From JADJRH01 sp046351455 (lineage in GTDB: Bacteria > Myxococcota_A > Polyangia > Polyangiales > Polyangiaceae): 64,000 nt of DNA. The stretch lies in assembly GCA_046351455.1 (NCBI GenBank), contig JAXLYM010000002.1, positions 1 to 64,000 of the forward strand. Direction: 5' to 3'. Of the stretch, positions 49,000 through 60,161 are shown piece after piece (the stretch's first letter is position 1; the number at the start of each line of letters is the position of its first letter). Made by a program: the position numbers and the translations under genes. The notes beneath the pieces were generated by a model that worked only from the letters and a program-made list of their open reading frames with translations, was not told where the DNA came from and did not search any database.

Positions 49000-50616
49000 A
49001 TGCGTCAACCCACCGCAACGAAAGACAGCCAGGCTAAGACCGATCCGACGGGCGCGCAGCCCGGCACGGTGTACCTCGTGGGCGCGGGCCCCGGCGATCC
49101 GGAGCTGCTCACGCTCCGCGGCGCGACGTTGCTCGCGACGGCCGACGTGGTGCTGCACGACGAGCTCGTGCACCCCGCGGCGCTCGCGCGTGTGCGGCCG
49201 GATGCGGAGGTGCGGTTCGTCGGCAAGCGCGGCGGCGACAAGATCGAGAAGCAGGCGCGGCAGGAGGAGATCGATCGCGCGCTCGTCGACCTCGCGAAGC
49301 AGGGCCTCCGCGTCGTGCGCTTGAAGGGCGGCGATCCGTACCTGTTCGGCCGCGGATCCGAGGAGGCGGAGGCGCTCGCGCGCGCGGGCGTGCCGTTCGA
49401 GGTGGTGCCGGGCGTGACGTCGCCGATCGCGGCCGCGGCGTACGCGGGCATCTCGCTCACGCACCGCGACCTCGCCTCCAGCGTGACGTTCGTGAGCGGC
49501 ACCACGCGCGCGGGCCGCCCGTTCGATTTCGCCGAGATCGCCGGCGTTTCAGGCACGATCTGCGTGCTCATGGGCATGCGCCGGATCGAGGACGTGACGC
49601 GCGGCCTCGTGACGGACGCGAGGCGCGACCCCGCGACGCCCACCGCCGTGATCGAGAACGGCACGCGCTCCGAGCAGCGCACCGTGACGGGTCGGCTGGA
49701 CGAGATCGCCGCGAAGGCGCGCGCGCTCGGCATGGCGAACCCCGCGATGATCGTCGTCGGCGCGGTGACCACGCTGCGCGACACGATCCGCTGGTTCGAC
49801 AAGAACCCCTTGTTCGGGAGGCGCGTGCTGGTGGTGCGCGCGGAGGGCCAGGCGGAAGGCGCCGCGCGCCTCGTGCGCCGCCGCGGCGCGGAGCCGATCT
49901 CGTTCCCCGCGATCGTGCTTCAACCGCCGCCGGATCCGGACCGCGTCACGCGCGCGATCCGCGAGCTCGGCGCGTACGATCTGGTGGCCTTCACGAGCGA
50001 GAACGGCGTCGCGCGCTTTTTGGATCGGCTGCGCGAAGAGGGCCTCGACGCGCGCGCCTTCGGCCGAGCGAAGATCGCGGCGATCGGCAGCGGCACCGCG
50101 GCGTCGCTCGCTCCGTACGGCCTCGTGCCCGACATCGTGCCGAAGGATTTCGTCGGCGAGGCGCTCGCGAAGGCGATCCTGGACGCGCTCGGCGGAAGCG
50201 GCGAAAAGCCCGACGGATCCAGGGTGCGCGTGCTGATCCCGCGGGCGCTCGTCGCGCGCGAGGTGGTGCCGGACGCGCTGCGCGCCGCGGGTTGCGACGT
50301 CGACGTGGTGCCCGTGTACGAGACGGTCGCGCCCCCGAAGGAGCGCCGCGAAGCCCTGCGCGCGCTGCTCGAAGCGGGCCGCGTGGACGTCGTGATGCTC
50401 ACCTCGTCGAGCACGGTGACGCACCTCGCCGAGCTGATCGGCGACGACGCGACCACGCTCCTCGCGCCGGTCTTGCTCGCGAGCATCGGCCCCATCACCA
50501 CCGAGACCGCCCGCAAACGCGGCCTCACCGTCGCCGTCACCGCGGAGGTGAGCACGATCCCGGGATTGATCACGGCCATCGAAGCGCACCTGGCGAAAGA
50601 CACGGAGCGCCCCTGA
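49000..50616 (+). CDS. cobA-hemD: Uroporphyrinogen-III methyltransferase / uroporphyrinogen-III synthase fusion
   Basis: A 538-residue fusion. Residues 1-265 are SUMT (CobA): VYLVGAGPGDPELLTLRG, LRVVRLKGGDPYLFGRG and VVPGVTSPIAAAAYAGI are the family signatures. It methylates uroporphyrinogen III at C-2 and C-7 to give precorrin-2 for sirohaem and cobalamin. Residues 275-538 are HemD-like, closing the macrocycle (RRVLVVRAEGQ, DLVAFTSENGVARFL, VVMLTSSSTVTHL). Such fusions are known in anaerobes and some deltaproteobacteria. ATG 49000 or GTG 48985 could be the start. It gives a tetrapyrrole branch point that would feed B12 needed by the CarH-like regulator, though the link is not shown. Confidence 0.93.
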   Translation: MRQPTATKDSQAKTDPTGAQPGTVYLVGAGPGDPELLTLRGATLLATADVVLHDELVHPAALARVRPDAEVRFVGKRGGDKIEKQARQEEIDRALVDLAKQGLRVVRLKGGDPYLFGRGSEEAEALARAGVPFEVVPGVTSPIAAAAYAGISLTHRDLASSVTFVSGTTRAGRPFDFAEIAGVSGTICVLMGMRRIEDVTRGLVTDARRDPATPTAVIENGTRSEQRTVTGRLDEIAAKARALGMANPAMIVVGAVTTLRDTIRWFDKNPLFGRRVLVVRAEGQAEGAARLVRRRGAEPISFPAIVLQPPPDPDRVTRAIRELGAYDLVAFTSENGVARFLDRLREEGLDARAFGRAKIAAIGSGTAASLAPYGLVPDIVPKDFVGEALAKAILDALGGSGEKPDGSRVRVLIPRALVAREVVPDALRAAGCDVDVVPVYETVAPPKERREALRALLEAGRVDVVMLTSSSTVTHLAELIGDDATTLLAPVLLASIGPITTETARKRGLTVAVTAEVSTIPGLITAIEAHLAKDTERP

Positions 50617-50812
50617 CGAAGAGCGGACGGCCGCTTCATAGACGCGTGACAGGGCGCTGCCCGAGACGCGCGCTCTCCCGCGCCCCCAAAAACCCAATGA
50701 TGAAAGTGGCAGTTTGCCCCGCGGGCGTGATCAATCATGCTGCGGCGTATTCGGCGCACGATTTTCGTTGTGGGCCTGTTGCGCGGGCGGGGGCGGTGCT
50801 ATCCACGGGCGC

Positions 50813-51322
50813 ATGTCGCTCTATTCCGTTGTCCCGCAGCTCACCAAGATGCTCGAAAACCTCGACAAGTGGCTCACCAAAGGAGACGAGCACGCGAAGG
50901 CGAAGTCGTTCGATCCCAACGTGCTCTGCGCGGCACGGCTCGCGCCCGATCAGTACGCGCTGACTCGGCAGGTGCAGGCCGCCTGTGATGCGGCGAAGTT
51001 CGCGGCGGCGCGCGTCTCCGGAAAGACGCCCCCGGCACACCCCGACACCGAGACGACCATGGCGGAGCTCCACGCCCGCGTCCGCACCGTCGTCGAGTAT
51101 CTGGGCACCTTCCGCAAAGAGGATTTCGAGGGCGCGGAGGCGCGCGTCGTCGGGCTCAACTTCATGCCCGGAAAAGGCATGAAGGCAGAGGATTACCTCA
51201 CGGAGATGGCCGTCCCCAACTTCTATTTCCACTGCAACATGGCCTATGCCATCCTCCGCCACAACGGCGTTCCCGTCGGCAAGATCGACTACATCGGCAA
51301 CGTGAACCTCCAGGACATGTGA
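50813..51322 (+). CDS. DUF1993 family protein
   Basis: This 169-residue protein matches the DUF1993/DinB-like four-helix bundle: MSLYSVVPQLTKMLENLDKW at the start, CAARLAPDQYALTRQVQAAC, FEGAEARVVGL and YFHCNMAYAILRHNGVPVG. His residues are not placed as in metal-binding DinB enzymes. The ATG at 50813 agrees with the family N-terminus. The gap upstream (50617-50812) contains nothing recognisable. Function unknown. Confidence 0.88.
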   Translation: MSLYSVVPQLTKMLENLDKWLTKGDEHAKAKSFDPNVLCAARLAPDQYALTRQVQAACDAAKFAAARVSGKTPPAHPDTETTMAELHARVRTVVEYLGTFRKEDFEGAEARVVGLNFMPGKGMKAEDYLTEMAVPNFYFHCNMAYAILRHNGVPVGKIDYIGNVNLQDM

Positions 51323-51533
51323 TGTCCAGACTCCACGCCTCGCGCCCTCCCGCGTGAGGCCCCTCCCCGAAACATCCTCTCTCGCCGACTGCCCCGCTCC
51401 TTGACGCGCCGCGAAAACACGGCCGGTCGGGGGCGAGGCGCGACTGGCCACATCCCATTTCGCGAACAATCTGCTCGTCACAGGGCCGTTTCGACTCGGA
51501 CCTCGGGTGTATCCTTTTCTTCCGAGGTGGAGC

Positions 51534-53519
51534 ATGAGCGAAGGTTCGGCTGGAACGACAAGCGAAAAAGGTGCTGAAAAGGCGGCCCCGCCGGCCGCGG
51601 AGCTGTCCGAGGCTCAGCGCGCGCAGATCAGCGCCCTCGCGCACGACGACAACATCATCCACGCTCCCCTGTGGCTCGCGAAGCAGGCCCAGATCCCGAA
51701 TGACGCCGTCGAGCGCGCGCAGGCCGCCGAAGATCCGGAGGGGTTCTGGGCCGAGCGGGCCGCTCTCCTCGAGTGGAGCACGCCATTTACCGCCGTCCGC
51801 AAGATGGAGGTGCCGAAGCACGAGTGGTTCGTGGGCGGGCAGCTCAACGCCACCGTCAACTGCATCGACAGGCACGTTCACGAGCGCCGCAACAAGGCCG
51901 CTATCCTCTGGGTCGGGGAGGACGGGGAGGAGCAGGCCTATACGTACGGGCGCCTCTACCGCGAGGTGAACCGCTTCGCCAACGCGCTGAAGCGGCTCGG
52001 CGTGAAGAAGGGCGATCGCGTCATCGTGTACATGCCCCTCGTGCCCGAGGGCATCGTCACCATGCTGGCCTGTGCGCGCATCGGGGCCATTCACTCGGTC
52101 GTGTACGCGGGCATGGGCACGCAGGCCCTCCGCAGCCGTATTCAAGACTGCGGCGCCAAGGTCGTCGTCTGCTCCGACTTCACGTACCGCCGCGGCCGGC
52201 AAATCCCGCTGAAGCCCACCGTGGACGAGGCCGTGCGCGATCTCTACGACGTCGAGCACGTGATCGTGCACAGGCGCGGATCGCGCCCCGGTGACCCGCC
52301 GTACCAGTTCGACTCCGAGCGCGAGCACGACTTCTACGACGTCCAGAACCCGCGCGACATCCACTGTCCGCCGGAGCCGGTGGACTCCGAGCATCCGCTC
52401 TTCATCCTGTATACGTCGGGCACCACGGGCCGGCCCAAGGGCGTCGTCCACGCGACGGGCGGGTACCTCGTCGGCGTCACCTATCTGGCCCGCTCGTTTT
52501 ATCAGATCACGGATCGCGACATCTACTGGAGCACCTCCGATATCGGCTGGATCGTGGGGCATTCGTTCATCGTGTACGGCCCCTTGTCGATAGGCGCGAC
52601 GGTGCTCTGCCGCGAGGGCGTGCCGGACTTCCCCTCTCCGGACGTCACGTGGGAGCTATGCGAGCGCTTCGGCGTCAACGTGATGTTCACGGCGCCGACG
52701 GCCGTCCGCATGTGGATGAGCCACGGATCCGACTCGCCGCGCAAATTCGACCTCTCCCGACTCCGCCTCATCGCGTGCGCCGGCGAGCCGTTGAATCCCG
52801 AGGCGCACCGCTGGGCGCAGGAGAACCTCGTGGGCCAGTCGAAAGGCATGGTCGTCGACAACTGGTGGCAGACGGAGATCGCCGGCCCGGTCCTCGGCAC
52901 ACTCCCCACCTTCGACGCGCGGCCCGGCAAGGTCGGCAAGCCGATGCCCGGAGTGCGCGCGGAGGTCGTGGATCCGAAGGGAAATCCGGTGCCGAACGGC
53001 TCCGGCGGCCTCCTCATCATCCGCGAGCCGCTGCCTTACATGATGCGCACCGTGTGGGGCGATCACGCGCGGTACGAGCATTACTGGAGCCAGATCCCCG
53101 GCGTCTACACCGCGGGCGACATCGCTGTTCAGGACAGGGACGGATACTTTGCCATCCTCGGCCGCAGCGACGATGTCATGAACGTGGCCGGACACCGCAT
53201 CGGGACAGCGGATGTCGAAGGGTCCTTGTTGCGCCACCCGGCCGTCGCGGAGAGCGCCGTCGTCGGTCTGCCGGACGCGCTCAAGGGCGAGCGGATCAAG
53301 GCGTTCGTGGTGCTCAAGCCCGGCACGCACGAGGGCCCCGGCCTCCTGAACAGCCTCAAAGACCACGTGCGGCAAGACCTCGGGCCGATCGCCGTGCCGT
53401 CCGCGATCGACATCAAGACGTCCCTCCCGAAGACGCGCTCCGGCAAGATCGTGCGCCGGTATCTCAAGGCGATCGAGCTCGGCGAGGACCCGGGCGATCT
53501 CTCGACGCTCGCGGACTAG
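51534..53519 (+). CDS. acs: Acetyl-CoA synthetase
   Basis: An acyl-adenylate-forming enzyme of 661 residues that activates acetate (possibly propionate) to acyl-CoA. Landmarks: the P-loop-like FILYTSGTTGRPKGVVHATGG in part, WSTSDIGWIVGHSFI, CAGEPLNPEAHRW, VVDNWWQTEIAG with Trp shaping a small acyl pocket, and TRSGKIVRRYLK, whose Lys is the acetylation-controlled catalytic residue. The first 30 residues (MSEGSAGTTSEKGAEKAAPP) are a non-conserved tail. ATG 51534 has GGTGG nearby. A convergent LysR gene overlaps its 3' end by 56 bases. The citrate synthase and possible methylcitrate synthase genes nearby fit use of acetate or propionate. Confidence 0.94.
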   Translation: MSEGSAGTTSEKGAEKAAPPAAELSEAQRAQISALAHDDNIIHAPLWLAKQAQIPNDAVERAQAAEDPEGFWAERAALLEWSTPFTAVRKMEVPKHEWFVGGQLNATVNCIDRHVHERRNKAAILWVGEDGEEQAYTYGRLYREVNRFANALKRLGVKKGDRVIVYMPLVPEGIVTMLACARIGAIHSVVYAGMGTQALRSRIQDCGAKVVVCSDFTYRRGRQIPLKPTVDEAVRDLYDVEHVIVHRRGSRPGDPPYQFDSEREHDFYDVQNPRDIHCPPEPVDSEHPLFILYTSGTTGRPKGVVHATGGYLVGVTYLARSFYQITDRDIYWSTSDIGWIVGHSFIVYGPLSIGATVLCREGVPDFPSPDVTWELCERFGVNVMFTAPTAVRMWMSHGSDSPRKFDLSRLRLIACAGEPLNPEAHRWAQENLVGQSKGMVVDNWWQTEIAGPVLGTLPTFDARPGKVGKPMPGVRAEVVDPKGNPVPNGSGGLLIIREPLPYMMRTVWGDHARYEHYWSQIPGVYTAGDIAVQDRDGYFAILGRSDDVMNVAGHRIGTADVEGSLLRHPAVAESAVVGLPDALKGERIKAFVVLKPGTHEGPGLLNSLKDHVRQDLGPIAVPSAIDIKTSLPKTRSGKIVRRYLKAIELGEDPGDLSTLAD

Positions 53520-54426
53520 GCACCTCCCCCACCTCGCGGCGACACTGCGTCGCGAGCTGTCCCAAAACCCAGCGGTGCGCCGGGCCGAACGTCGTGTCGG
53601 TCCGGTAAATCGCGCTCAGGTGGAGCGTGTGCTCGTCCTCTGCCCACGCCCGCGGGCGGATGCGCACGAGAATGCCAGTCTGCAGATCGTGCCGCGCGAG
53701 GTGCTCCGGGAGGTTGCCCCAGCCGAGGCCGGCGCGCAGCATCGCGTGCTTCGTGTGAAGATCCGAGACGCGCCACGTCCGCGGCGACAGCACCGCTTGA
53801 TCCGTCACCCCGGAGTCGCTCCGCTCCGACAGCACGATCTGCACCGCGTCGGCGAGGTGCCGAGTCCCGAGAGGGCCCTTGATCGACGCGAGCGGGTGAT
53901 CCGGGGCGACGACGGGCACCATGCGGATCGACGCGAGAGGCTCCCTCTCCAGGCCCGCGGCGTTGCCCGTGGGGCTCACCACGCCGAGCGACGCCGCGCC
54001 TTCGAGCACCCGCGCCGAGACCACGGACATGAGCTGCGTGTCCACCCTCAAGTCGACGTCGGGGAAGGCCTTCGAGAAGCCCGCGCAGACATCGATCAAC
54101 GCGGCCACCGGGAAGAGCGCGTCCACGCACAGAGACACGGACGCCTCGGTGCCCGTCACCATGCCGGCGGCCAGGCGACGCAGACTGTCCACCTCCGCGA
54201 GGACGCGGCGGGCCGAGGCGAGCACCGCCTGCCCCTGCTCCGTGAGGCGCGCGACGCGGGTGGAGCGGTCCCACAAAGTGACGCCGAGCCGCGACTCCAG
54301 CGCGCTCATCGCCGTGCTGACCGCCGATTGAACGCGCTGGAGCTTGCGCGCGGCCGCGGAGAACGAGCCCTCCTCCACCACCGTGACGAGCGCGCGGAGC
54401 TGGTCCAACGTGACGGGATCGTACAT
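53464..54426 (-). CDS. LysR-type transcriptional regulator
   Basis: A regulator of 320 residues. The N-terminal winged HTH is TLDQLRALVTVVEEGSFSAAARKL (given in part) with RVQSAVSTAMSALESRLG and LWDRSTRVARLTEQGQ. The co-inducer-binding domain (about 90-295) is typical, e.g. ALFPVAALIDVCAGFSKAFPD. The ATG at 54426 is the family start (MYDPVTLDQ). Its 3' end overlaps acs on the opposite strand. It diverges from pirin with a 96-bp intergenic space, and LysR proteins usually control the divergent gene, so pirin is the first candidate target. Confidence 0.92.
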   Translation of the reverse strand: MYDPVTLDQLRALVTVVEEGSFSAAARKLQRVQSAVSTAMSALESRLGVTLWDRSTRVARLTEQGQAVLASARRVLAEVDSLRRLAAGMVTGTEASVSLCVDALFPVAALIDVCAGFSKAFPDVDLRVDTQLMSVVSARVLEGAASLGVVSPTGNAAGLEREPLASIRMVPVVAPDHPLASIKGPLGTRHLADAVQIVLSERSDSGVTDQAVLSPRTWRVSDLHTKHAMLRAGLGWGNLPEHLARHDLQTGILVRIRPRAWAEDEHTLHLSAIYRTDTTFGPAHRWVLGQLATQCRREVGEVPSPRASRDRPGPRRARSP

Positions 54427-54522
54427 ACCGACCATCTACCCGGTTGATGCTAACTGTCAACCGATTGCCGATTCCACGGATGGTAGGCCTGCGTTAGAGT
54501 CTTTGGCAAGGAGAGAGGCATC

Positions 54523-55221
54523 ATGATCACCGTCCGACCTTCCGAGCGCCGCGGCCATGCGAACCACGGGTGGCTCGACTCGCGCTTCACGTTCTCGTTC
54601 GCGGAGTATTACGACCCCAAGCACATGGGCTTTCGGCAGCTCCGCGTCATCAACGACGATCACATCGCGCCGGGGCAGGGGTTCGGGACGCACCCGCACG
54701 CGGACATGGAGATCGTGACGTACGTGCTCGACGGCGCGGTCGCGCACAAGGACTCGATGGGCAACGGCTCCACGATCCGGCCCGGCGAGGTCCAGCGGAT
54801 GAGCGCCGGCACCGGCGTGCGGCACAGCGAGTTCAACGCCTCGAAGGAGGAGATGCTCCACCTGCTCCAGATCTGGATGCTCCCGAGCAAGAGAGGCATC
54901 CAGCCGAGCTACGAGCAGAAGACGTTCGGCCCCGAAGAGAAGCAGGGTCGGCTGCGGGTGGTGGCGTCCCCGGACGGGCGCGACGGCAGCGTGACGATCC
55001 ACACCGACGTGGTGCTGTATGCGGGCCTGTTCGCAGAGGGGGAGTCGGCGGAGCTTCTGCTCGCGAAGGGGCGCCACGCGTGGGTCCACGTCGCGAAAGG
55101 CATGCTCCGCGTGAACGGGCGCGACCTCGGCGCGGGCGACGGAATGGCCCTCTCCGAGGAGGAAGCGGTGAAGATCGAGGGCACCAGTCAAGCCGAAGTG
55201 CTGGTGTTCGATCTGGCCTGA
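54523..55221 (+). CDS. Pirin (YhaK/YhhW-like quercetinase-type cupin)
   Basis: This 232-residue bicupin has the conserved metal-binding motif GFGTHPHADMEIVTY (His/His/Glu), then the second HSEFN His, GVRHSEFNASKEEMLHLLQIW, with the C-terminal cupin lacking metal ligands as usual. It matches YhhW-type quercetin 2,3-dioxygenase-like pirins; the natural substrate is unknown. The divergent LysR gene, 96 bp away, is its likely regulator. No tandem partner exists; the next gene is convergent. Confidence 0.93.
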   Translation: MITVRPSERRGHANHGWLDSRFTFSFAEYYDPKHMGFRQLRVINDDHIAPGQGFGTHPHADMEIVTYVLDGAVAHKDSMGNGSTIRPGEVQRMSAGTGVRHSEFNASKEEMLHLLQIWMLPSKRGIQPSYEQKTFGPEEKQGRLRVVASPDGRDGSVTIHTDVVLYAGLFAEGESAELLLAKGRHAWVHVAKGMLRVNGRDLGAGDGMALSEEEAVKIEGTSQAEVLVFDLA

Positions 55222-55233
55222 AGAGGCGCCCGC

Positions 55234-57393
<2,160 letters not shown>

Positions 57394-57406
57394 TTCGCGA
57401 CTTACC

Positions 57407-60031
57407 TCACGGGTTGGGGACCGGCTTGAGAGTCTGAATACGGTTCAGGATCTCGCGCCTCTCGGCGTCCGTCTTGGCGCGTTGCAGCTCGTCCAGCAGG
57501 CGATCACGCTCCCGCATCGAGCCTCGGAGCGCCGCGTTCTCGTCCGTGAGCGCGCGAATGGTGGTCTCCTTGTCCCTGAGCAGCTCGTCCTTGCTCTGGT
57601 TCGCCTGCTTCTCTCGGTTGAGCGCGATCGCGCCGTAGCGCTGCGCCTTCGCGAGCTCGTCCGCCCGGAGGCGATCGGCCTCCGCCTGCTGCCTTATCGA
57701 ATTGGCGATCATCGCCGCGATCATCGCGAGGACGAGCAGCGGCAAGCCATAGCGACGCGCCCGGATCCAGCGGTCCGCGGCGCGGCTGACGCGCAGGAAC
57801 CGGAGGGCGGTCCTCGACGGGGAGAAGAGGCCCTGATCGATGATGTGATCCGCGAGGTAGATGTACCGTCTGGACCAGAGGGGCGCCGTCGGATCGTCTC
57901 GATATCGCCGGGCGTCGCGCTCCAGGTTGTCCATCAGCTTCCGGTTGACGCGCGCGTCGCCGACCCACTGGGAGAGGGTGCCCCAATGGGCGATGAGGTT
58001 CTCGTAGGCCAGTTGGAGGGTGTCGCCCTTCCGCACGACGAGGCGCTGCTCCTCCAGCGTCGCGAGCAGGGACCGCGCCGCGGCCGGGTAGACCTGGAGC
58101 AGCTTGCTGCGGGTGCGCACCCTCCGCGTCCCCTCGGGCGTGGTGAGCTCCCAAAAGACACGACGCACGAGGCGCTTTCCGATCAACGGGTCCCGGACGA
58201 GCTTGTCTGCCACGCTGTCAGCGTGCCTGTCCAGCGCCCCGGCGAGGCCGCCGCTCTCCATGTATCCTCGACGAGTGATCTTCTTCGTCGCGGGGTCGCG
58301 TCTCTCCCAGAGATCCGTCAGCGCGAGCTGGACGAGCGGCATCGAGGGCATCACCTTCGCTATCTCGGAGAAGATGTCCTCTCGCAGGGAGTCGTCTTCG
58401 ATCTCGTACCCGTAAGCGGAGAGGGCCTGATCGAGCACCTCCTCCCAGACGACGGGGACGAGCGGGGCGACCGTGTGCAGCGAGCGGCCGATGATCCTGC
58501 CCAGTCGGCCCTGGGCGAGCTCCTCGTCCACGAGATCCGCCGGCGTCGTGACCAGGACGCGCACTCCGCCCTGCGGCTGCTCACCGGCCGTGGACAGGAG
58601 ATCGAGCGTCCACTCCTTCTCGGCTCTCGGGGTGTCCGGAGAGGTGAGCTGTTCGAGCTGGTCCACGAGGAGCAGGAGGCCCCGACTCGATGTCTGCGCG
58701 CGCTCCGAGAGGGCCGACACCAGCGCGGCGGGCTCCAATTTGTCGGCGTCCGCGATCGGGGGGCGAATCTTCTCCAGGGCTGTGAGGATGGCAGTCCGGG
58801 GGGCGCGGCCGGGCGTGACGACGGCGACGTCCCAGCGAGCGGGCCATTGACCGATCGCCCTCTCGGCCTCCGCGACCTCCGGCAGCACGCCGGCGCGCGC
58901 GAGGCTGCTCTTTCCGCTGCCGGAGGGGCCCGCGAGCGCGACGAGGCCGTTCGTCCGGAGGAGCTCGATGACCGCCTTGATCTCGTTGCGGCGGCCGAAA
59001 TACACGGCACGATCCTCCCGCTCGAAGGGGCGGAGACCGCGGAACGGGCCGACGCTCTCCGGGGGCAGCGCCGCCGGGCTCAGGGAGAGCCCCTCTTTCA
59101 TTCGATCGAGGTTCTCGGCGATCTGCTCGGCGGAGCTCGGCCGGAGAGCCGCGTCGTCCGAGAGCATGCGATAGATCAGCTCGACGAGCTCCTTCGGCGC
59201 GAGGGACGGAGAGTCGCGGAGACGGCTCTTCGCGCCGGACGGGTCCTTGCCAGTGAGGCACTCGAACAGGGTGGCTCCGAGGAAGTAGATGTCGCTGGCG
59301 GCGGTCGCCTCCTGTCCGTCGCGCAGCGCCGGATCCGCGCGCCCGCGCCGTGAGCTGTGCCGGGTCACGCGGCTCGCGGGCGGCTCCCCCCCGTTCGGGC
59401 CGGAGTCCAGCGGAAGATCCGTGTCGGCCGTGCTGGTGTCCGCGCTCGCGCCCTCCCGCTCCGAGACGGCCTCTTCCGGCTCCTCGACGGCGGCGACCCC
59501 GAAATCGATCAGCTTGTATTCTACGCCGGTCTCCGTCTTTCGCTCGAAGATGTTCGCCGGCTTCACGTCGCGGTGGATGACGCCGGCCCGGTGGGCGCAG
59601 GCGAGCGCGCGCGCGACCTCGGCGCCGATCCTCATCGTCTCTCGCGCCGAGAGCGTCCTCTTCTCCTGGATGACGGCCTGGAGCGATTTGCCGTCGAGCA
59701 GCTCCATCACGAGGCCGACGACGCCCCGCGCCTCCAACCCTCCGTCCACGAGGGCGTGATAGGCGACGATGGCAGGGTGTTGAACACGGCAGAGGTCCCG
59801 CGCCTCCTTGTAGACACGGCCTCTCCGGTCACCGGCGACGGGAGATCGAGGGTCGAACCAGAACAGCTTTACCGCGACGGGGCGGACGAGACGGCCCCCC
59901 TGGAACTCATGCGCGAGCCACACCGGAGCGAAGGCCCCGCGCCCGATCTCTTCCTTCAGCTGATAAGGGCCCAGCCACAGCCTCTCCGATGGAAGCTGGA
60001 GGAACCGCCGCAGCTGCAAAGGAATAGGCAT
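57407..60031 (-). CDS. Ser/Thr kinase fused to an nSTAND NTPase, membrane-anchored
   Basis: An 874-residue multidomain protein. Residues 23-310 form a Hanks kinase: GRGAFAPV, Lys55, HRDVKPANI (153-161) and DFG (176-178). Residues 328-700 form an nSTAND1-type NTPase: the signature GPFRGLRPFEREDRAVYFGR, Walker A GPSGSGKSS (368-376), and Walker B-like GLLLLVDQLEQL. A winged-helix-like region and charged helices precede a transmembrane helix (YGLPLLVLAMIAAMIA) and a C-terminal coiled coil. The ATG at 60031 gives the expected kinase start. STAND ATPases act as switch/scaffold proteins, frequently in immunity and signalling. Divergent from a TIR gene (131 bp), suggesting a shared system. Confidence 0.85.
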   Translation of the reverse strand: MPIPLQLRRFLQLPSERLWLGPYQLKEEIGRGAFAPVWLAHEFQGGRLVRPVAVKLFWFDPRSPVAGDRRGRVYKEARDLCRVQHPAIVAYHALVDGGLEARGVVGLVMELLDGKSLQAVIQEKRTLSARETMRIGAEVARALACAHRAGVIHRDVKPANIFERKTETGVEYKLIDFGVAAVEEPEEAVSEREGASADTSTADTDLPLDSGPNGGEPPASRVTRHSSRRGRADPALRDGQEATAASDIYFLGATLFECLTGKDPSGAKSRLRDSPSLAPKELVELIYRMLSDDAALRPSSAEQIAENLDRMKEGLSLSPAALPPESVGPFRGLRPFEREDRAVYFGRRNEIKAVIELLRTNGLVALAGPSGSGKSSLARAGVLPEVAEAERAIGQWPARWDVAVVTPGRAPRTAILTALEKIRPPIADADKLEPAALVSALSERAQTSSRGLLLLVDQLEQLTSPDTPRAEKEWTLDLLSTAGEQPQGGVRVLVTTPADLVDEELAQGRLGRIIGRSLHTVAPLVPVVWEEVLDQALSAYGYEIEDDSLREDIFSEIAKVMPSMPLVQLALTDLWERRDPATKKITRRGYMESGGLAGALDRHADSVADKLVRDPLIGKRLVRRVFWELTTPEGTRRVRTRSKLLQVYPAAARSLLATLEEQRLVVRKGDTLQLAYENLIAHWGTLSQWVGDARVNRKLMDNLERDARRYRDDPTAPLWSRRYIYLADHIIDQGLFSPSRTALRFLRVSRAADRWIRARRYGLPLLVLAMIAAMIANSIRQQAEADRLRADELAKAQRYGAIALNREKQANQSKDELLRDKETTIRALTDENAALRGSMRERDRLLDELQRAKTDAERREILNRIQTLKPVPNP

Positions 60032-60161
60032 GTCCTCCGTGGCGCAGAGCGCGTGATCCCAACCCCTACGCGATGGCCCCGATGGACGCAAGAGAATGGT
60101 TGTGTGCGCGCGCCGATGGATGCCAACATCGCGGAATGTCAATCGGCGTAAGAGCCCTGTC

